The notes: generated by a model not told the origin, from the letters alone. A DNA stretch of 64,000 nucleotides from Salinicola halimionae (GCF_003206065.1 NZ_PZJQ01000002.1:131321-195320); one strand, 5' to 3'. Shown: positions 44,955 to 54,627, counted from the first letter of the stretch. Made by a program: numbers and translations.

Positions 44955-47018
44955 ATGACTCAAGGAAAGAGGATTGGCGTTTGGGTCCTAGCCATCGTAA
45001 TACTACTCATGGCCGCACTGGTCATCATCGTAGCCACCTTTGACTGGAATCGGCTGAAGCCGACGATCAATCAACATGCAAGTGAAGCGCTGAACAGACA
45101 GGTCTCCATCGATGGCGACCTGGACGTCAACTGGCTGTGGCCCTCGGGTGACGGCGGTTGGCGGCACTGGTTTCCCTGGCCAAGAATTCATGCCGAAGAC
45201 ATCCGTATCGGTAGTCCCAGCGAGGTTACCGATGCAGATCTCGTCAGTTTGAAGGCCATTGATATCACCCTCTCTCCACTGCCGTTGTTCGCAAAGACTC
45301 TCTCTGTGCCTGCTATCGCTCTGAACGGTGGGGAAGCAACACTCATGCGCTTGGAGGACGGTCGCAATAATTGGACATTCGACCTCGGTAGCAACGACCA
45401 GAAAGATCAAGCGAAGGATGAAGGTTCGAAAGAAAATGGCTGGACAGTCGATGTCGGGGCCATCGATTTCGATCCCATCGATGTGCATTATCGAGATGCG
45501 ATATTGGCGGCCAATATCGATGCCACGGTCCAGCTGCTAGGCAAACCCATCGCATTCAAAGAGCTGACTGGCGATGATAGCGCCGTCAGCCAGACCGAAG
45601 GCCAGCAGATCAGCGATTACCGTTTTGGTTGGAAAGCTGAGGGGACCTATCGCGAACAACCATTCTCTGGCTCGGGGAAGCTGGGTGGTCCAGAGGCGTT
45701 CAAGCGTCGGGGTGTTCCGTATCCCGCTCAGGCCGAGATAGATGCCGGGGATACCCAAGTCGCGGTCAACGGTACGATAACCGACCCGCTATCGCCGCAA
45801 GAAATCGATATGGACCTCAGTTTCTCGGGCCAGAACCTGGGCGCTCTCTACGACATCATCGGCGTGACCTTGCCCGATACGCCACCTTATTCCACTCGAG
45901 GTCATCTCACTGCCAATCTAGGTACGCAGGATGCACTCTCATTCCGCTATCGTGATTTTGATGGCCAGATCGGTGATAGCGATATCCATGGCGATCTTAC
46001 CTACCGAATGGGCGAACCGCGCCCTTTGCTCAAGGGCGAAGTCATCTCGCAACAGCTGCGGTTCGCCGATCTCGCGCCGCTGATTGGTGCTGACTCTAAC
46101 GCTAAAAAGGCCGACCGAGGTGAAACCAACAGACAGCCAGATGATAAGTTGCTTCCGGTCGAAGCATTCGATGCGGCCCAGTGGAAGACCATGGATGCGG
46201 ACGTGAAGTTCACCGCCAAACGTGTCGAGCACGGTGACTCTCTCCCTCTCGAAGACATTTATACCCACGTCAGATTGGATGATGGAGAGATTCTGCTGGA
46301 CCCACTGCGGTTCGGCATCGCGGGAGGCAACCTCAATACCACCTTACGTCTCGACGGTAGCCAGACACCGATGCAAAGCCGGGTGGACATGCACATTCGG
46401 CATCTCATGCTGAGCCGCCTGTTCCCCGACGTCGAGCTGATGGATAACAGCCGAGGAGAACTCAACGGAGACGCCACTCTCAGTGGTACCGGAAACTCGG
46501 TCGCGGACATTCTAGGCAGCAGCAACGGCGACCTTCAGATGTTGGTCAATGAAGGCCTGATCAGCCAGAACCTGATGGAGCTGGCCGGGCTCAATGTGGG
46601 TAACTACGTGGTCGGCAAGTTGTTTGGTGATGAACAGGTGAAGATCAACTGTGCGGCAGCCAATTTCAATGTCACTGATGGGCTGGCCAAGACGCGCTTC
46701 TTCCTGATCGATACAGAAAACGCCTTGGTCAAGATCGATGGTACCGCCAACTTTGGTAACGAAGCGCTGGATTTGACTATCGAACCGGAGAGCAAGGGAG
46801 CTCGCGTCTTCACGCTACGTTCACCGCTTTACGTCAAAGGAACCTTCAAGAATCCTTCACCCGGCGTGGACACGGGGTCTTTACTGGCGCGAGGCGCTAT
46901 CGGTGCATTTCTGGGCACCGTGGCGACCCCGGCTGCAGCACTGCTGGCGCTAGTATCACCAAGCGCGGATGGAAAAACCCCGTGCAATGATTTCTTGAGC
47001 CAGATCCAGACAGACTGA
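44955..47018 (+). CDS. AsmA family protein
   Basis: Envelope protein of 687 aa. One N-terminal transmembrane segment (about 7-27, GVWVLAIVILLMAALVIIVATF) is followed by a chorein-N-like domain and a long beta-rich periplasmic region, ending with an AsmA C-terminal domain (GTANFGNEALDLTIEPESKGA near 592, LRSPLYVKGTFKNPS near 620). AsmA-like proteins bridge inner and outer membranes and are implicated in phospholipid transport and outer-membrane homeostasis. I chose ATG 44955 rather than the GTG one codon before it. It is flanked by parS sites on both sides and has somewhat more A/T than neighbouring genes. Confidence 0.88.
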   Translation: MTQGKRIGVWVLAIVILLMAALVIIVATFDWNRLKPTINQHASEALNRQVSIDGDLDVNWLWPSGDGGWRHWFPWPRIHAEDIRIGSPSEVTDADLVSLKAIDITLSPLPLFAKTLSVPAIALNGGEATLMRLEDGRNNWTFDLGSNDQKDQAKDEGSKENGWTVDVGAIDFDPIDVHYRDAILAANIDATVQLLGKPIAFKELTGDDSAVSQTEGQQISDYRFGWKAEGTYREQPFSGSGKLGGPEAFKRRGVPYPAQAEIDAGDTQVAVNGTITDPLSPQEIDMDLSFSGQNLGALYDIIGVTLPDTPPYSTRGHLTANLGTQDALSFRYRDFDGQIGDSDIHGDLTYRMGEPRPLLKGEVISQQLRFADLAPLIGADSNAKKADRGETNRQPDDKLLPVEAFDAAQWKTMDADVKFTAKRVEHGDSLPLEDIYTHVRLDDGEILLDPLRFGIAGGNLNTTLRLDGSQTPMQSRVDMHIRHLMLSRLFPDVELMDNSRGELNGDATLSGTGNSVADILGSSNGDLQMLVNEGLISQNLMELAGLNVGNYVVGKLFGDEQVKINCAAANFNVTDGLAKTRFFLIDTENALVKIDGTANFGNEALDLTIEPESKGARVFTLRSPLYVKGTFKNPSPGVDTGSLLARGAIGAFLGTVATPAAALLALVSPSADGKTPCNDFLSQIQTD

Positions 47019-47035
47019 CCTGGGAAGATGCGGAT

Positions 47036-47051
47036 TGTTTCACGTGGAACA
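47036..47051. other. parS site 5 (ParB-binding)
   Basis: TGTTTCACGTGGAACA, same sequence and orientation as site 3, 18 bp after the AsmA-family stop codon. Confidence 0.9.
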
Positions 47052-47059
47052 CTGCGGCA

Positions 47060-47075
47060 CGTTCCATGTGGAACA
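47060..47075. other. Degenerate parS-like site 6
   Basis: CGTTCCATGTGGAACA lies 24 bp from site 5 (start to start). It differs from a consensus variant at the first base and at the central C, so binding would be weak. Confidence 0.45.
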
Positions 47076-47328
47076 TCACAATCTCGTTTGGGAGAGAAGA
47101 CGACTTGCTGTAACCAACCAGCGGCGCTTGAAGCCCCCGCTGCCTCCAAGCTGTAGCTCACTTTGGTCGACCAGCAGGCTAAGAGTATTGGCTGGCGACC
47201 CGGCCGGTCCCACAGAGAATGGCCGGGCTTGACTGCATGATGACGGCCAGCGGTGTCGGCCAAAATGGCTAGAAGAGACGAACCGCTGTGACAAAAACCA
47301 ACACGCAGCGGGTTTCGGAAAGAAAGGA

Positions 47329-47727
47329 CTATCGCGAATTTTGCTCGTACTGCTTGCCTAGCGATTCCAGAGCACCAATGATCTTCTCGATCTCGGCGTC
47401 GAAGCGGTGTTGTTGCTGAGCGTAGAAATGACGCGTATACGATGCGCCTTTGTGCTTATCCACCAGATGAGAAAACTGCGATTCCAGCTGCTCGGTGTGA
47501 TAGCGCAACCGTTCGGTAAGAAACTCTGCCTGACCTTGGTGGCAAGCCACGTCCATCAATGCCCTCACCTGGACCGTCAACAGATAGAGCTGCAGGACAT
47601 TGCGTTCCTGAACTTCTTTCTGCGTGGAAACACTATCATCCAGCAGATTGATCGAACTCATCTGACAGCAGCCGGTATCGTCAGTCAGCGGACGATCCTG
47701 AACCGCTTTCTCCTGAGTCTGCAGCAT
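47329..47727 (-). CDS. Hypothetical protein, 132 aa, helical
   Basis: A 132-aa soluble protein of unknown function, predicted mostly alpha-helical, with no signal peptide or membrane segment. Recurrent polar heptad-like runs (VQERNVLQLYLLTVQVRAL near 40, then LTERLRYHTEQLESQFSHLVDKH near 71) suggest a coiled coil or helical bundle. A strong ribosome site (AAAAGGAGGG, seven bases before the ATG at 47727) argues that it is translated. It sits between the parS cluster and an aldehyde dehydrogenase gene and is divergent from the latter. I do not recognise it. Confidence 0.68.
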   Translation of the reverse strand: MLQTQEKAVQDRPLTDDTGCCQMSSINLLDDSVSTQKEVQERNVLQLYLLTVQVRALMDVACHQGQAEFLTERLRYHTEQLESQFSHLVDKHKGASYTRHFYAQQQHRFDAEIEKIIGALESLGKQYEQNSR

Positions 47728-47926
47728 GGTCAGACCCTCCTTTTAAGTCGCTGAACCCTCCGGTTCATACTACCACTGCGATTTATTGTCACCGTTCGCC
47801 ATTGGTCGAAGCACCAAGCCCACGACAGAGGAGGTCGCCTAAAGCGTAATGGCAGGCATTCGTTCAGGAGCGCAAATTGGTAGAGAAATCCAGCGATCGG
47901 CTACCGATCCATCAGGAGAGCTCATC

Positions 47927-49447
47927 ATGCGTTACGCCAACCCCAATACTTCGGACGCCATCACCCGGTTCGAGAAACGCTACGACAACTACATCGGCGG
48001 TGAGTGGGTACCGCCGGCCGAGGGGCGATATTTCGACAACATCACCCCAGTCACCGGCGAAGTGTTCTGCGAAGTTGCTCGGTCAAGTCAGAAAGATATC
48101 GATACGGCACTGGACGCGGCCCACAAGGCCGCGCCCGGCTGGGGCAAGACATCCGTTCAGGAACGTTCGTCCCTGCTTCTCAGGATCGCGGATCGCATGG
48201 AACAGAACCTGGAAATGCTGGCCGTGGCCGAAACCTGGGACAACGGCAAGGCCGTGCGCGAAACGCTGGCCGCCGACATCCCGCTGGCGATCGACCACTT
48301 CCGCTACTTCGCCGGCTGTATCCGCGCCCAGGAAGGTACCGCTGCCGAGATCGACGAGAACACGGCCTCCTATCATTTCCATGAACCACTCGGCGTGGTC
48401 GGCCAGATCATACCCTGGAATTTTCCGATCCTGATGGCGACCTGGAAACTGGCGCCGGCGTTGGCCGCGGGTAACTGTGTGGTGCTAAAGCCCGCCGAGC
48501 AGACACCGGTTTCGATCTTCAAGGTCATCGAGGTCATCCACGACCTGCTGCCCAAGGGGGTCATCAATATCGTCAACGGGTATGGCGAGGAAGCGGGCCA
48601 GGCGCTGGCCTCCAGCAAGCGCATCGCCAAGATCGCTTTCACCGGCTCCACTCCCATCGGCTCGCACATCATGAAGTGTGCGGCCGAGAACATCATTCCT
48701 TCCACCGTGGAGCTCGGCGGAAAGTCGCCGAATATCTACTTCGAAGACATCATGTCAACGGAGCCCGAGTTCATCGATAAATGCGCCGAAGGCTTGGTGC
48801 TGGGCTTTCTCAACCAAGGCGAAGTTTGTACCTGCCCGTCTCGCGCCCTGATTCAGGAGAGTATCTACGACGACTTCATGGCCAAGGTCATCGAGCGGGT
48901 CAAGAAGATCAAGCGCGGCCATCCGCTGGATACCGAAACCCAGGTCGGTGCTCAGGCCTCGCAGGAACAGTTCGACAAGATCATGTCCTACATGGACGTG
49001 GCACGCGAGGAAGGGGCGGAGTTTCTGTCCGGTGGCGAGCGGGAATCCCTCGGCGACGATCTATCGCGGGGTTACTACATTCAGCCGACGCTGTTGAAGG
49101 GTAACAACAAGATGCGCGTGTTCCAGGAGGAGATTTTCGGGCCGGTGGTCTCGGTGACGACATTCAAGGACGAAGCGGAAGCGCTGGCCATCGCCAACGA
49201 TACCGAATTTGGTCTGGGCGCCGGTGTCTGGACCCGCGACATCAATCGCGCCTACCGCATGGGTCGCGGCATTCAGGCCGGCCGCGTATGGACCAATTGC
49301 TACCATCAGTATCCGGCCCACGCTGCCTTCGGCGGCTACAAGAAGTCTGGTGTGGGGCGAGAGACTCACAAGATGGCGCTGGAGCATTATCAACAGACCA
49401 AGAATCTGCTGATTAGCTACGATATCAATCCGATGGGCTTCTTCTAA
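47927..49447 (+). CDS. NAD(P)-dependent aldehyde dehydrogenase (AldB/ExaC type)
   Basis: Oxidises aldehydes, probably acetaldehyde, to carboxylic acids. The 506-aa protein has the nucleotide-binding [21 protein letters not shown] segment, [11 protein letters not shown], the catalytic base Glu262 in VELGGKSPN and the nucleophile Cys301 in [11 protein letters not shown]. This NQGEVC pattern with an adjacent Cys is that of the AldB/ExaC/AcoD group used in ethanol and acetoin oxidation, which is family knowledge rather than a test. I use ATG 47927, with CAGGAGAGCTC upstream; an open extension to 47849 exists. A hairpin follows. Confidence 0.92.
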   Translation: MRYANPNTSDAITRFEKRYDNYIGGEWVPPAEGRYFDNITPVTGEVFCEVARSSQKDIDTALDAAHKAAPGWGKTSVQERSSLLLRIADRMEQNLEMLAVAETWDNGKAVRETLAADIPLAIDHFRYFAGCIRAQEGTAAEIDENTASYHFHEPLGVVGQIIPWNFPILMATWKLAPALAAGNCVVLKPAEQTPVSIFKVIEVIHDLLPKGVINIVNGYGEEAGQALASSKRIAKIAFTGSTPIGSHIMKCAAENIIPSTVELGGKSPNIYFEDIMSTEPEFIDKCAEGLVLGFLNQGEVCTCPSRALIQESIYDDFMAKVIERVKKIKRGHPLDTETQVGAQASQEQFDKIMSYMDVAREEGAEFLSGGERESLGDDLSRGYYIQPTLLKGNNKMRVFQEEIFGPVVSVTTFKDEAEALAIANDTEFGLGAGVWTRDINRAYRMGRGIQAGRVWTNCYHQYPAHAAFGGYKKSGVGRETHKMALEHYQQTKNLLISYDINPMGFF

Positions 49448-49461
49448 GCCAACGGGCAAAT

Positions 49462-49487
49462 CTCCGAGGTCCGAAAGGATCTCGGAG
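49462..49487. terminator. Hairpin 3' of the aldehyde dehydrogenase gene
   Basis: Stem CTCCGAGGTCC / GGATCTCGGAG (one G-T pair) closed by GAAA, starting 15 bp after the stop codon. No U-tract follows, so it may be rho-assisted or a stabilising hairpin. Confidence 0.55.
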
Positions 49488-49713
49488 CTAAAGATCGGAA
49501 TGCGGAAAGCCCGACGGTTTTGCGGCGCATTATTTCCTGCCCTGGTCGCGACACCTCGGCCGCCCTGATCCAGGCCCGCTCGACGATGACGACCACCAAT
49601 TCCATACGTCCGCTTCTCGGATCTCGGTTTGATCCACGTTGTATCGGGCTAACCTCCACTCGATTACTGTTACAGTGAGAAACACGGACACGCCAGACAA
49701 GAGAGGAAACGCC

Positions 49714-50022
49714 ATGACGAACATGACGACCTTCTTGAGCAGCCTCGACCGACCGACGCCGCCAGCAGATCTGGGACACGAACTTCGAGCTCTGTGGTGG
49801 GCTGGGAGATCCGAATGGTCCAAGGCGCATGCTCAAGTGGACTCGAGTTCGGGTCGGCGAGCGGCTTGGGTTCACGCCTATCTCCATCGCTGGGAAGGCG
49901 ACATCGATAACGCCCACTACTGGTATCGCCAAGCCGGGCGTCAATTGCCGGACCAGAGCCTGGACAATGAGTGGCATGAAATCACCCGGTCACTGTTGCG
50001 AGAGCTTTCGCCTCAGCTCTGA
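49714..50022 (+). CDS. Conserved hypothetical protein, 102 aa
   Basis: A 102-aa soluble protein without signal peptide or membrane segment. The central WVHAYLHRWEGDIDNAHYWYRQAGRQLP (near residue 52-79) recalls a conserved hypothetical family seen in Halomonas and Pseudomonas that shares the HAYLHRxEGDxxNAxYWYxxAG pattern; its function is not known. The pattern has a tetratricopeptide-like helical look. Start ATG 49714 has GAGAGGAAACGCC upstream and is preferred over an upstream in-frame ATG at 49639. It converges on the PLP dehydratase with 19 bp between stops. Confidence 0.8.
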   Translation: MTNMTTFLSSLDRPTPPADLGHELRALWWAGRSEWSKAHAQVDSSSGRRAAWVHAYLHRWEGDIDNAHYWYRQAGRQLPDQSLDNEWHEITRSLLRELSPQL

Positions 50023-50041
50023 CCCGAACCCAATATCCGGA

Positions 50042-51016
50042 TCAGCTGTGAGCGCCTTGGACCAGCTCTGCAAATCGCTTCAGGTCAACGTTACCACCGG
50101 AAAGAATGACCCCCACGCGCTGCCCTTCGATCGGCACCTGTCCACTGAATGCGGCAGCCGCTGCCAGGCACCCGGTCGGTTCGACGAACTGCTTCATCCG
50201 CCCGGCCATGAAGACCATGGCATCAACGAGTTCCGCGTCGGAGACAGTGACGATCTCGTCGACATGCGCCTGGAGTACCGGGAAAGTCAGCGTACCCAGC
50301 GCCTGGGTCTGGGCGCCATCGGCGATGGTGCGCGGCGTGTCGATGGAAACGATTTTGCCGCTGGCCAGGCTCCGCTGAGCGTCGTTACCGGCTTCCGGCT
50401 CGACGCCGATGATTCGACAGTTCGGATAACGTGCCCTGGCAACCGTGGCACAGCCGGACAGTAGCCCGCCGCCACCCAGCGGCACGATCAATGTATCCAG
50501 CTCACCGACATCATCGAACAGCTCCTCGGCAACGGTACCCTGCCCCGCCATCACGTGCGGATGGTTGAACGGCGGGATCAAGGTCAGCCCTTCGGCATCG
50601 GCCAGTTCCCGGCCCAGCGCCTCGCGATCCTGGGTATAACGGTCATAGAGCACGACTTCGGCGCCATAGCCACGAGTGGCCGCGATCTTGATCGCTGGCG
50701 CATCCTCGGGCATCACGATCACGGCGCGAATGCCATGCAGTCTGGCCGAGAGTGCGATTGCCTGAGCATGGTTGCCCGAGGAAAAGGCGATGACCCCGGC
50801 TGCTTTCTGCTTGGCATTGAACTGAGTGATGGCGTTGTAGCCACCGCGGAACTTGAACGCGCCGATGCGCTGAAGATGCTCGGCCTTGAAGTGAAGCGTT
50901 GCGCCAGTGCGCGCGTCCGCCGTCGCCGACCGCAGCGCCGGCGTCCAGTGGGCGATTCCTTCGAGCCGTCGATGTGCCGCTACCACGTCATCGTAGTCGA
51001 TTGCCAGGGTGCTCAT
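50042..51016 (-). CDS. PLP-dependent threonine/serine dehydratase family protein
   Basis: A 324-aa fold-type II PLP enzyme without an ACT regulatory domain. Lys55 in GAFKFRGGYN binds PLP; FSSGNHAQAIALSARLHG and the phosphate loop GGGGLLSGCA follow. It resembles catabolic threonine/serine dehydratases, serine racemases and 3-hydroxyaspartate ammonia-lyases, which share this layout; some Halomonadaceae use a similar EutB in ectoine breakdown. The genome context does not decide between them. It is divergent from the GNAT acetyltransferase and distinct from ilvA in this window. Confidence 0.86.
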   Translation of the reverse strand: MSTLAIDYDDVVAAHRRLEGIAHWTPALRSATADARTGATLHFKAEHLQRIGAFKFRGGYNAITQFNAKQKAAGVIAFSSGNHAQAIALSARLHGIRAVIVMPEDAPAIKIAATRGYGAEVVLYDRYTQDREALGRELADAEGLTLIPPFNHPHVMAGQGTVAEELFDDVGELDTLIVPLGGGGLLSGCATVARARYPNCRIIGVEPEAGNDAQRSLASGKIVSIDTPRTIADGAQTQALGTLTFPVLQAHVDEIVTVSDAELVDAMVFMAGRMKQFVEPTGCLAAAAAFSGQVPIEGQRVGVILSGGNVDLKRFAELVQGAHS

Positions 51017-51161
51017 GCCGTCATCGTTCTCCCGTTGTCATGGCGTCGTTGTCGCGGTTATCGCGTCCAGCGCTACATTGAAAGCCCTTCAAAATGCTTA
51101 AATGAAACACTTGGATAGGGCTTCGATCATGATGGCTGAATGGCCGCGAGGAAAGAGACAG

Positions 51162-51626
51162 ATGGCATCATACGACTGGATATGGCAGACGGGCCCCGAA
51201 CTCGATCCTGCCGAACTTTATGCGCTGCTCTCGCTGCGTGAGGCCGTGTTCGTGGTAGAACAGCAGTGCCCCTATCAGGAACTGGATGGTCACGATCTGC
51301 ACGACTCGACGCACCATCTGAGCGTACTGACAGCTGACCATCTCGCGGCGACCCTGCGTCTCAAAGTCCCGGATGAGATCGACCGGCCCGTCTCCATCGG
51401 CCGCGTGGTCATCCATCCCGATTACCGTGGCGGCGGACTCGGTCACGAGCTGTTGCGCGCCGCGCTGACGCGAATCGAATCGCGATGGCCCGGCCGCGAC
51501 GCCAGGCTGTCCGCCCAGGCGCATCTACAGGGTTATTACGGCCGCCACGGCTTCGAGCCGGCCGGCGAAATCTATGTGGAAGACGGCATCCCCCATATCG
51601 ACATGCAGCGAGCGGGCGACGCGTAG
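51162..51626 (+). CDS. ElaA-like GNAT N-acetyltransferase
   Basis: A 154-aa acetyltransferase of the GNAT fold. The N-terminal ELYALLSLREAVFVVEQQCPYQELDGHD is characteristic of ElaA, and IGRVVIHPDYRGGGLGHELLRAAL contains the acetyl-CoA binding R-G-x-G-x-G-like loop. The substrate is unknown. I start at ATG 51162, with GAGGAAAGAGACAG upstream and a length equal to E. coli ElaA; an open extension reaches 51102. It is divergent from the PLP dehydratase and ends before a strong terminator. Confidence 0.88.
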   Translation: MASYDWIWQTGPELDPAELYALLSLREAVFVVEQQCPYQELDGHDLHDSTHHLSVLTADHLAATLRLKVPDEIDRPVSIGRVVIHPDYRGGGLGHELLRAALTRIESRWPGRDARLSAQAHLQGYYGRHGFEPAGEIYVEDGIPHIDMQRAGDA

Positions 51627-51655
51627 AGTCAGTAAGCACTCACTTTAAAGAAAAC

Positions 51656-51694
51656 GAAAAAGCCGACGCTGCAACAGCAGCGTCGGCTTCTTTT
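51656..51694. terminator. Bidirectional rho-independent terminator between elaA-like gene and gabT
   Basis: Stem AGCCGACGCTGC / GCAGCGTCGGCT, loop AACA, followed by TCTTTT on the plus strand and by a run of T on the minus strand. It serves the convergent acetyltransferase and gabT genes. Confidence 0.92.
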
Positions 51695-51735
51695 CAGCGT
51701 ATCCGCCCCGCCACTCGGGGCAGAGATCATTCAGC

Positions 51736-53013
51736 TCAGGCGCCGAATTCGCTCAGCATCTTCTCGATCAGATCGAGTCCCTCTTCAAGCACCTCGTCAC
51801 TGATGGTGACCGGCATCAGGAAGCGGATCGTGTTGGCGTAAAGGCCACAGGAGAGCAGGATCAAACCGCGTTCGCGCGCCTCGCGACAGAGCTTGCCTGC
51901 CAGCTCGGCATTGGGCACGCCGCTCTTCTTGTCGGTGACCAGATCGAAGGCCGCCATCGCGCCCAGGTTGCGCGCGTTGGCGACACCGGCGTAGTCCTGC
52001 TGCCACTTGTCGAAGCGCACTCGAAGCTTCTCGCCCAACGCCTGGCTCTTCTCCAGAATGCGCTCCTCCTCGAACACTTCCAGCACGGCCAGCACCGCGG
52101 CACAGGAGACCGGGCTGCCGGTATAGGTGCCGCCCAGCGAGTTGCCGCCGGAAGCGTCCATCACCTTGTCGGTACCCACCACGGCGGAGATCGGCATGCC
52201 GTCGGCCATGCTCTTGGCCATGGTGATGATGTCCGGTTCGACGCCGCTGTGCTCGATGGCGAACAGCTTGCCGGTCCGCCCGAAGCCGGACTGCACCTCG
52301 TCGGCGATAAGCAGGATGCCGTGTTCGTCGCAGATCTCTCGCAGCGCTTTCAGGAAGCTCGCCGGCGCGGCGTGGAAACCGCCCTCACCCAGCACCGGCT
52401 CGATCACGATCGCCGCAGTGTCGTTGACGTTGGCATCAGTCTTCAGCGTCATTTTCAGATGGCGCAGTGCCTCTTCTTCGCTGACACCGATGGAAGGTAC
52501 CGGATAGGGCGCGCGATAAACCTGACCGGGCATCGGGCCGAAGTCGTTACGATACGGCGCCACCTTGCCGTTCATCGCCATGGTCATGAACGTCCGGCCG
52601 TGATAGCCGCCGGTAAAGCAGATCACGCCGGAGCGTCCGGTGGCGGCACGCGCCACCTTGACCGCGTTTTCCAGCGCCTCGGCGCCGGAGTTCGCCAGCA
52701 TCACCTTGGCGTGGCCGCGCACCGGCGTCACTTCGCTGAGCTTCTGCGCCACCCGCACGTATCCCTCATACGGCATGACGGTCTGGCAGGTATGCATCAC
52801 CTTGTCGAGCTGGGCCTTGACCGCCTCGACCACCTTGGGATGACGATGGCCAATGTTGAGCACACCGATACCCCCGGCGAAGTCGATGAAGCGCTTGCCG
52901 TCCTCGTCCCACAGCTCGGCATTCTCGGCGCGAGCGGCGAACTGACCGGCCGGGCTGGCCGCGCCGTTGGCAACGTAGCGCTGCTTGAGTTCGTTGAGTT
53001 CTGCATTGGTCAT
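51736..53013 (-). CDS. gabT: 4-aminobutyrate--2-oxoglutarate transaminase
   Basis: Class III PLP aminotransferase converting GABA to succinate semialdehyde. The 425-aa protein has the N-terminal core FIDFAGGIGVLNIGHRHPKVVEAV, LANSGAEALENAVKVARAATGR, the DEVQSGFGRTGKLFAIEH motif and the PLP Lys267 in MAKSMADGMPISAV, with GNSLGGTYTGSPVSCAA in the C-terminal half. Length and Lys position match E. coli GabT (426 aa, Lys268). ATG 53013 has CAGAGGAGTG upstream; the open frame extends 29 codons further. A permease gene lies upstream and a MocR-type regulator is divergent from it. No gabD is in the window. Confidence 0.92.
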   Translation of the reverse strand: MTNAELNELKQRYVANGAASPAGQFAARAENAELWDEDGKRFIDFAGGIGVLNIGHRHPKVVEAVKAQLDKVMHTCQTVMPYEGYVRVAQKLSEVTPVRGHAKVMLANSGAEALENAVKVARAATGRSGVICFTGGYHGRTFMTMAMNGKVAPYRNDFGPMPGQVYRAPYPVPSIGVSEEEALRHLKMTLKTDANVNDTAAIVIEPVLGEGGFHAAPASFLKALREICDEHGILLIADEVQSGFGRTGKLFAIEHSGVEPDIITMAKSMADGMPISAVVGTDKVMDASGGNSLGGTYTGSPVSCAAVLAVLEVFEEERILEKSQALGEKLRVRFDKWQQDYAGVANARNLGAMAAFDLVTDKKSGVPNAELAGKLCREARERGLILLSCGLYANTIRFLMPVTISDEVLEEGLDLIEKMLSEFGA

Positions 53014-53102
53014 GGATGAACACTCCTCTGACGCGGCATCGGGTGCCGCTAACGTGGGTCGCGCGTCGTCGGGTTCGCAGGCGGCGCGCCATACAATCAA
53101 AA

Positions 53103-54524
53103 TCAGGATTTATCGTAGGCAGCCCGAATGAGGCGATCGCCCATCTCTCGACCGTAGTGCTGTCGCGCCCATCCGTACAGTGCCAATCCGGCGACCATCC
53201 AGCCACCGAAGATGGACCACTCGATGGGCGTCAGCGCCGACGGGCTGCCTGGCAGGTAGAGACACGTCATGCCCAGCGACAGCAGCACCGCCAGCACGCC
53301 GACCAGTTTGCCGGCACCGACATGGTATGGGCGCGGCATGTCCGGCTCGCGATAGCGCAGGATAACGAACGACAGCGCCACGAACAGGTAGGCAAGCACG
53401 ATGCCCAGGCCGCCGGCATCGACGAGCCATACCAGCGCCGGACGTCCGAAGAATGGCGCCGCGGTGGAAAGCACGCCGATCAGGATGATGGCGTGGGTCG
53501 GGGTCTTGTAGCGCGGGTGCAGCTTGCCAAGGAAAGCCGGCAACATCCCGGCGTGGGCCAGCGCATAAATGGCCCGCGACCCGCCAATGTAGAACGCATT
53601 CCAGCTGGTGATGATCCCGGCGATGCCCGCCAGCACCATCAGATTGCCGGCCCAGGATGCATCGAAGACCGCCGTCATCGCGTCCGGCACACTGAGAGAG
53701 CTGCCCTGCAGCGCCTCGTTGTCGAGCATCAGGCTGGTGCCGAGAATGATCAGGGTATACCAGCACACCGCCATGATCACCGAGAGCACCAGCACCTTGC
53801 CGATATCACGGAACGGCAGATCGATCTCTTCCGCCGCCTGGGGAATCACGTCGAAACCGACGAACAGGAACGGGACCAGCACCAGTACCGCCACGATGCC
53901 CCCGAAGGCGCCGTGCTCGCCGCTGGCGAACAGCGGCTGCATGTTGCCGCCGTCGCCGGTGAACAGCGCTCCGGTCACGAACATCACCCCCGCCACCAGG
54001 ATCAGCCCGGTGACGACTTTCTGCAGTAGCGCAGCGGTGGAGATCCCCACGTAATTGACGGCCATCATCACCAGCGAGCCGAGCACGCCTACCGCGACCC
54101 AGGTCGCCTTGACGTCCCAGCCGGCGACGGTCCATAGATCACCGACGGCGTAACCGGGAAACAGATGCTCGACCACCGTCGGCAGCGCCACGGCTTCGAA
54201 CGACGCAACGCTGACATAGCCCAGCACGATGCTCCAGGTGCAGACGAAAGAGGCAAAGTGGCCGAGCGCTCGATAGCTGTAGACGTGTTCGCCACCCACT
54301 TGAGGCATCGCCGACGCCAACTCGGCATAGGTCAAACCCACCAGCAGCACGGCAATGCCGCCAATGACGAAGGCGAGTATCGCGCCCACGCTACCCCCAT
54401 CGAGAATGGCGCTACCGGTGAGGACAATCCAGCCCCAGCCGATCATGGCGCCGAAAGCCAACGCGAGAACATCGGTACGGGCGAGAACCCGCACGAATTC
54501 CGGAGGATGAGGAGCATTCGACAT
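53103..54524 (-). CDS. Amino acid permease, APC superfamily (putative GABA/amine transporter)
   Basis: Inner-membrane secondary transporter of 473 aa with about 12 hydrophobic segments. The first is ALAFGAMIGWGWIVLTGSAIL with the APC GxxxGxGx pattern; a conserved AELASAMPQVGGEHVYSYRALG loop follows, and IGGSRAIYALAHAGMLP is near the middle. It is the upstream gene to gabT, 89 bp away, and both are divergent from a MocR/GabR-like regulator, so uptake of GABA or a related amine is likely but not proven. It may also carry glutamate or ethanolamine. Confidence 0.84.
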   Translation of the reverse strand: MSNAPHPPEFVRVLARTDVLALAFGAMIGWGWIVLTGSAILDGGSVGAILAFVIGGIAVLLVGLTYAELASAMPQVGGEHVYSYRALGHFASFVCTWSIVLGYVSVASFEAVALPTVVEHLFPGYAVGDLWTVAGWDVKATWVAVGVLGSLVMMAVNYVGISTAALLQKVVTGLILVAGVMFVTGALFTGDGGNMQPLFASGEHGAFGGIVAVLVLVPFLFVGFDVIPQAAEEIDLPFRDIGKVLVLSVIMAVCWYTLIILGTSLMLDNEALQGSSLSVPDAMTAVFDASWAGNLMVLAGIAGIITSWNAFYIGGSRAIYALAHAGMLPAFLGKLHPRYKTPTHAIILIGVLSTAAPFFGRPALVWLVDAGGLGIVLAYLFVALSFVILRYREPDMPRPYHVGAGKLVGVLAVLLSLGMTCLYLPGSPSALTPIEWSIFGGWMVAGLALYGWARQHYGREMGDRLIRAAYDKS

Positions 54525-54627
54525 GAGGATTTCTCTTTAGGTTGTTATTGAGAAGGCGAGAGCGTCGTCGATAGACCGGGAACAGCGATCCACCTGTCAC
54601 GCTACCACTCCGAGCCCTACCCGGGAC

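Larger units (their letters stand above)
47019..47328. other. Intergenic region with two parS sites
   Basis: This 310-bp gap between the AsmA-family gene and a hypothetical minus-strand gene holds parS site 5 and a degenerate parS-like site. The open frames crossing it look non-coding. No terminator for the AsmA-family gene was recognised. Confidence 0.6.

Noticed and set aside
53016-54029. Plus-strand His/Gln-rich open frame opposite the APC permease
   Set aside because: The composition is typical of an antisense shadow of a membrane protein; no ribosome site or motif.
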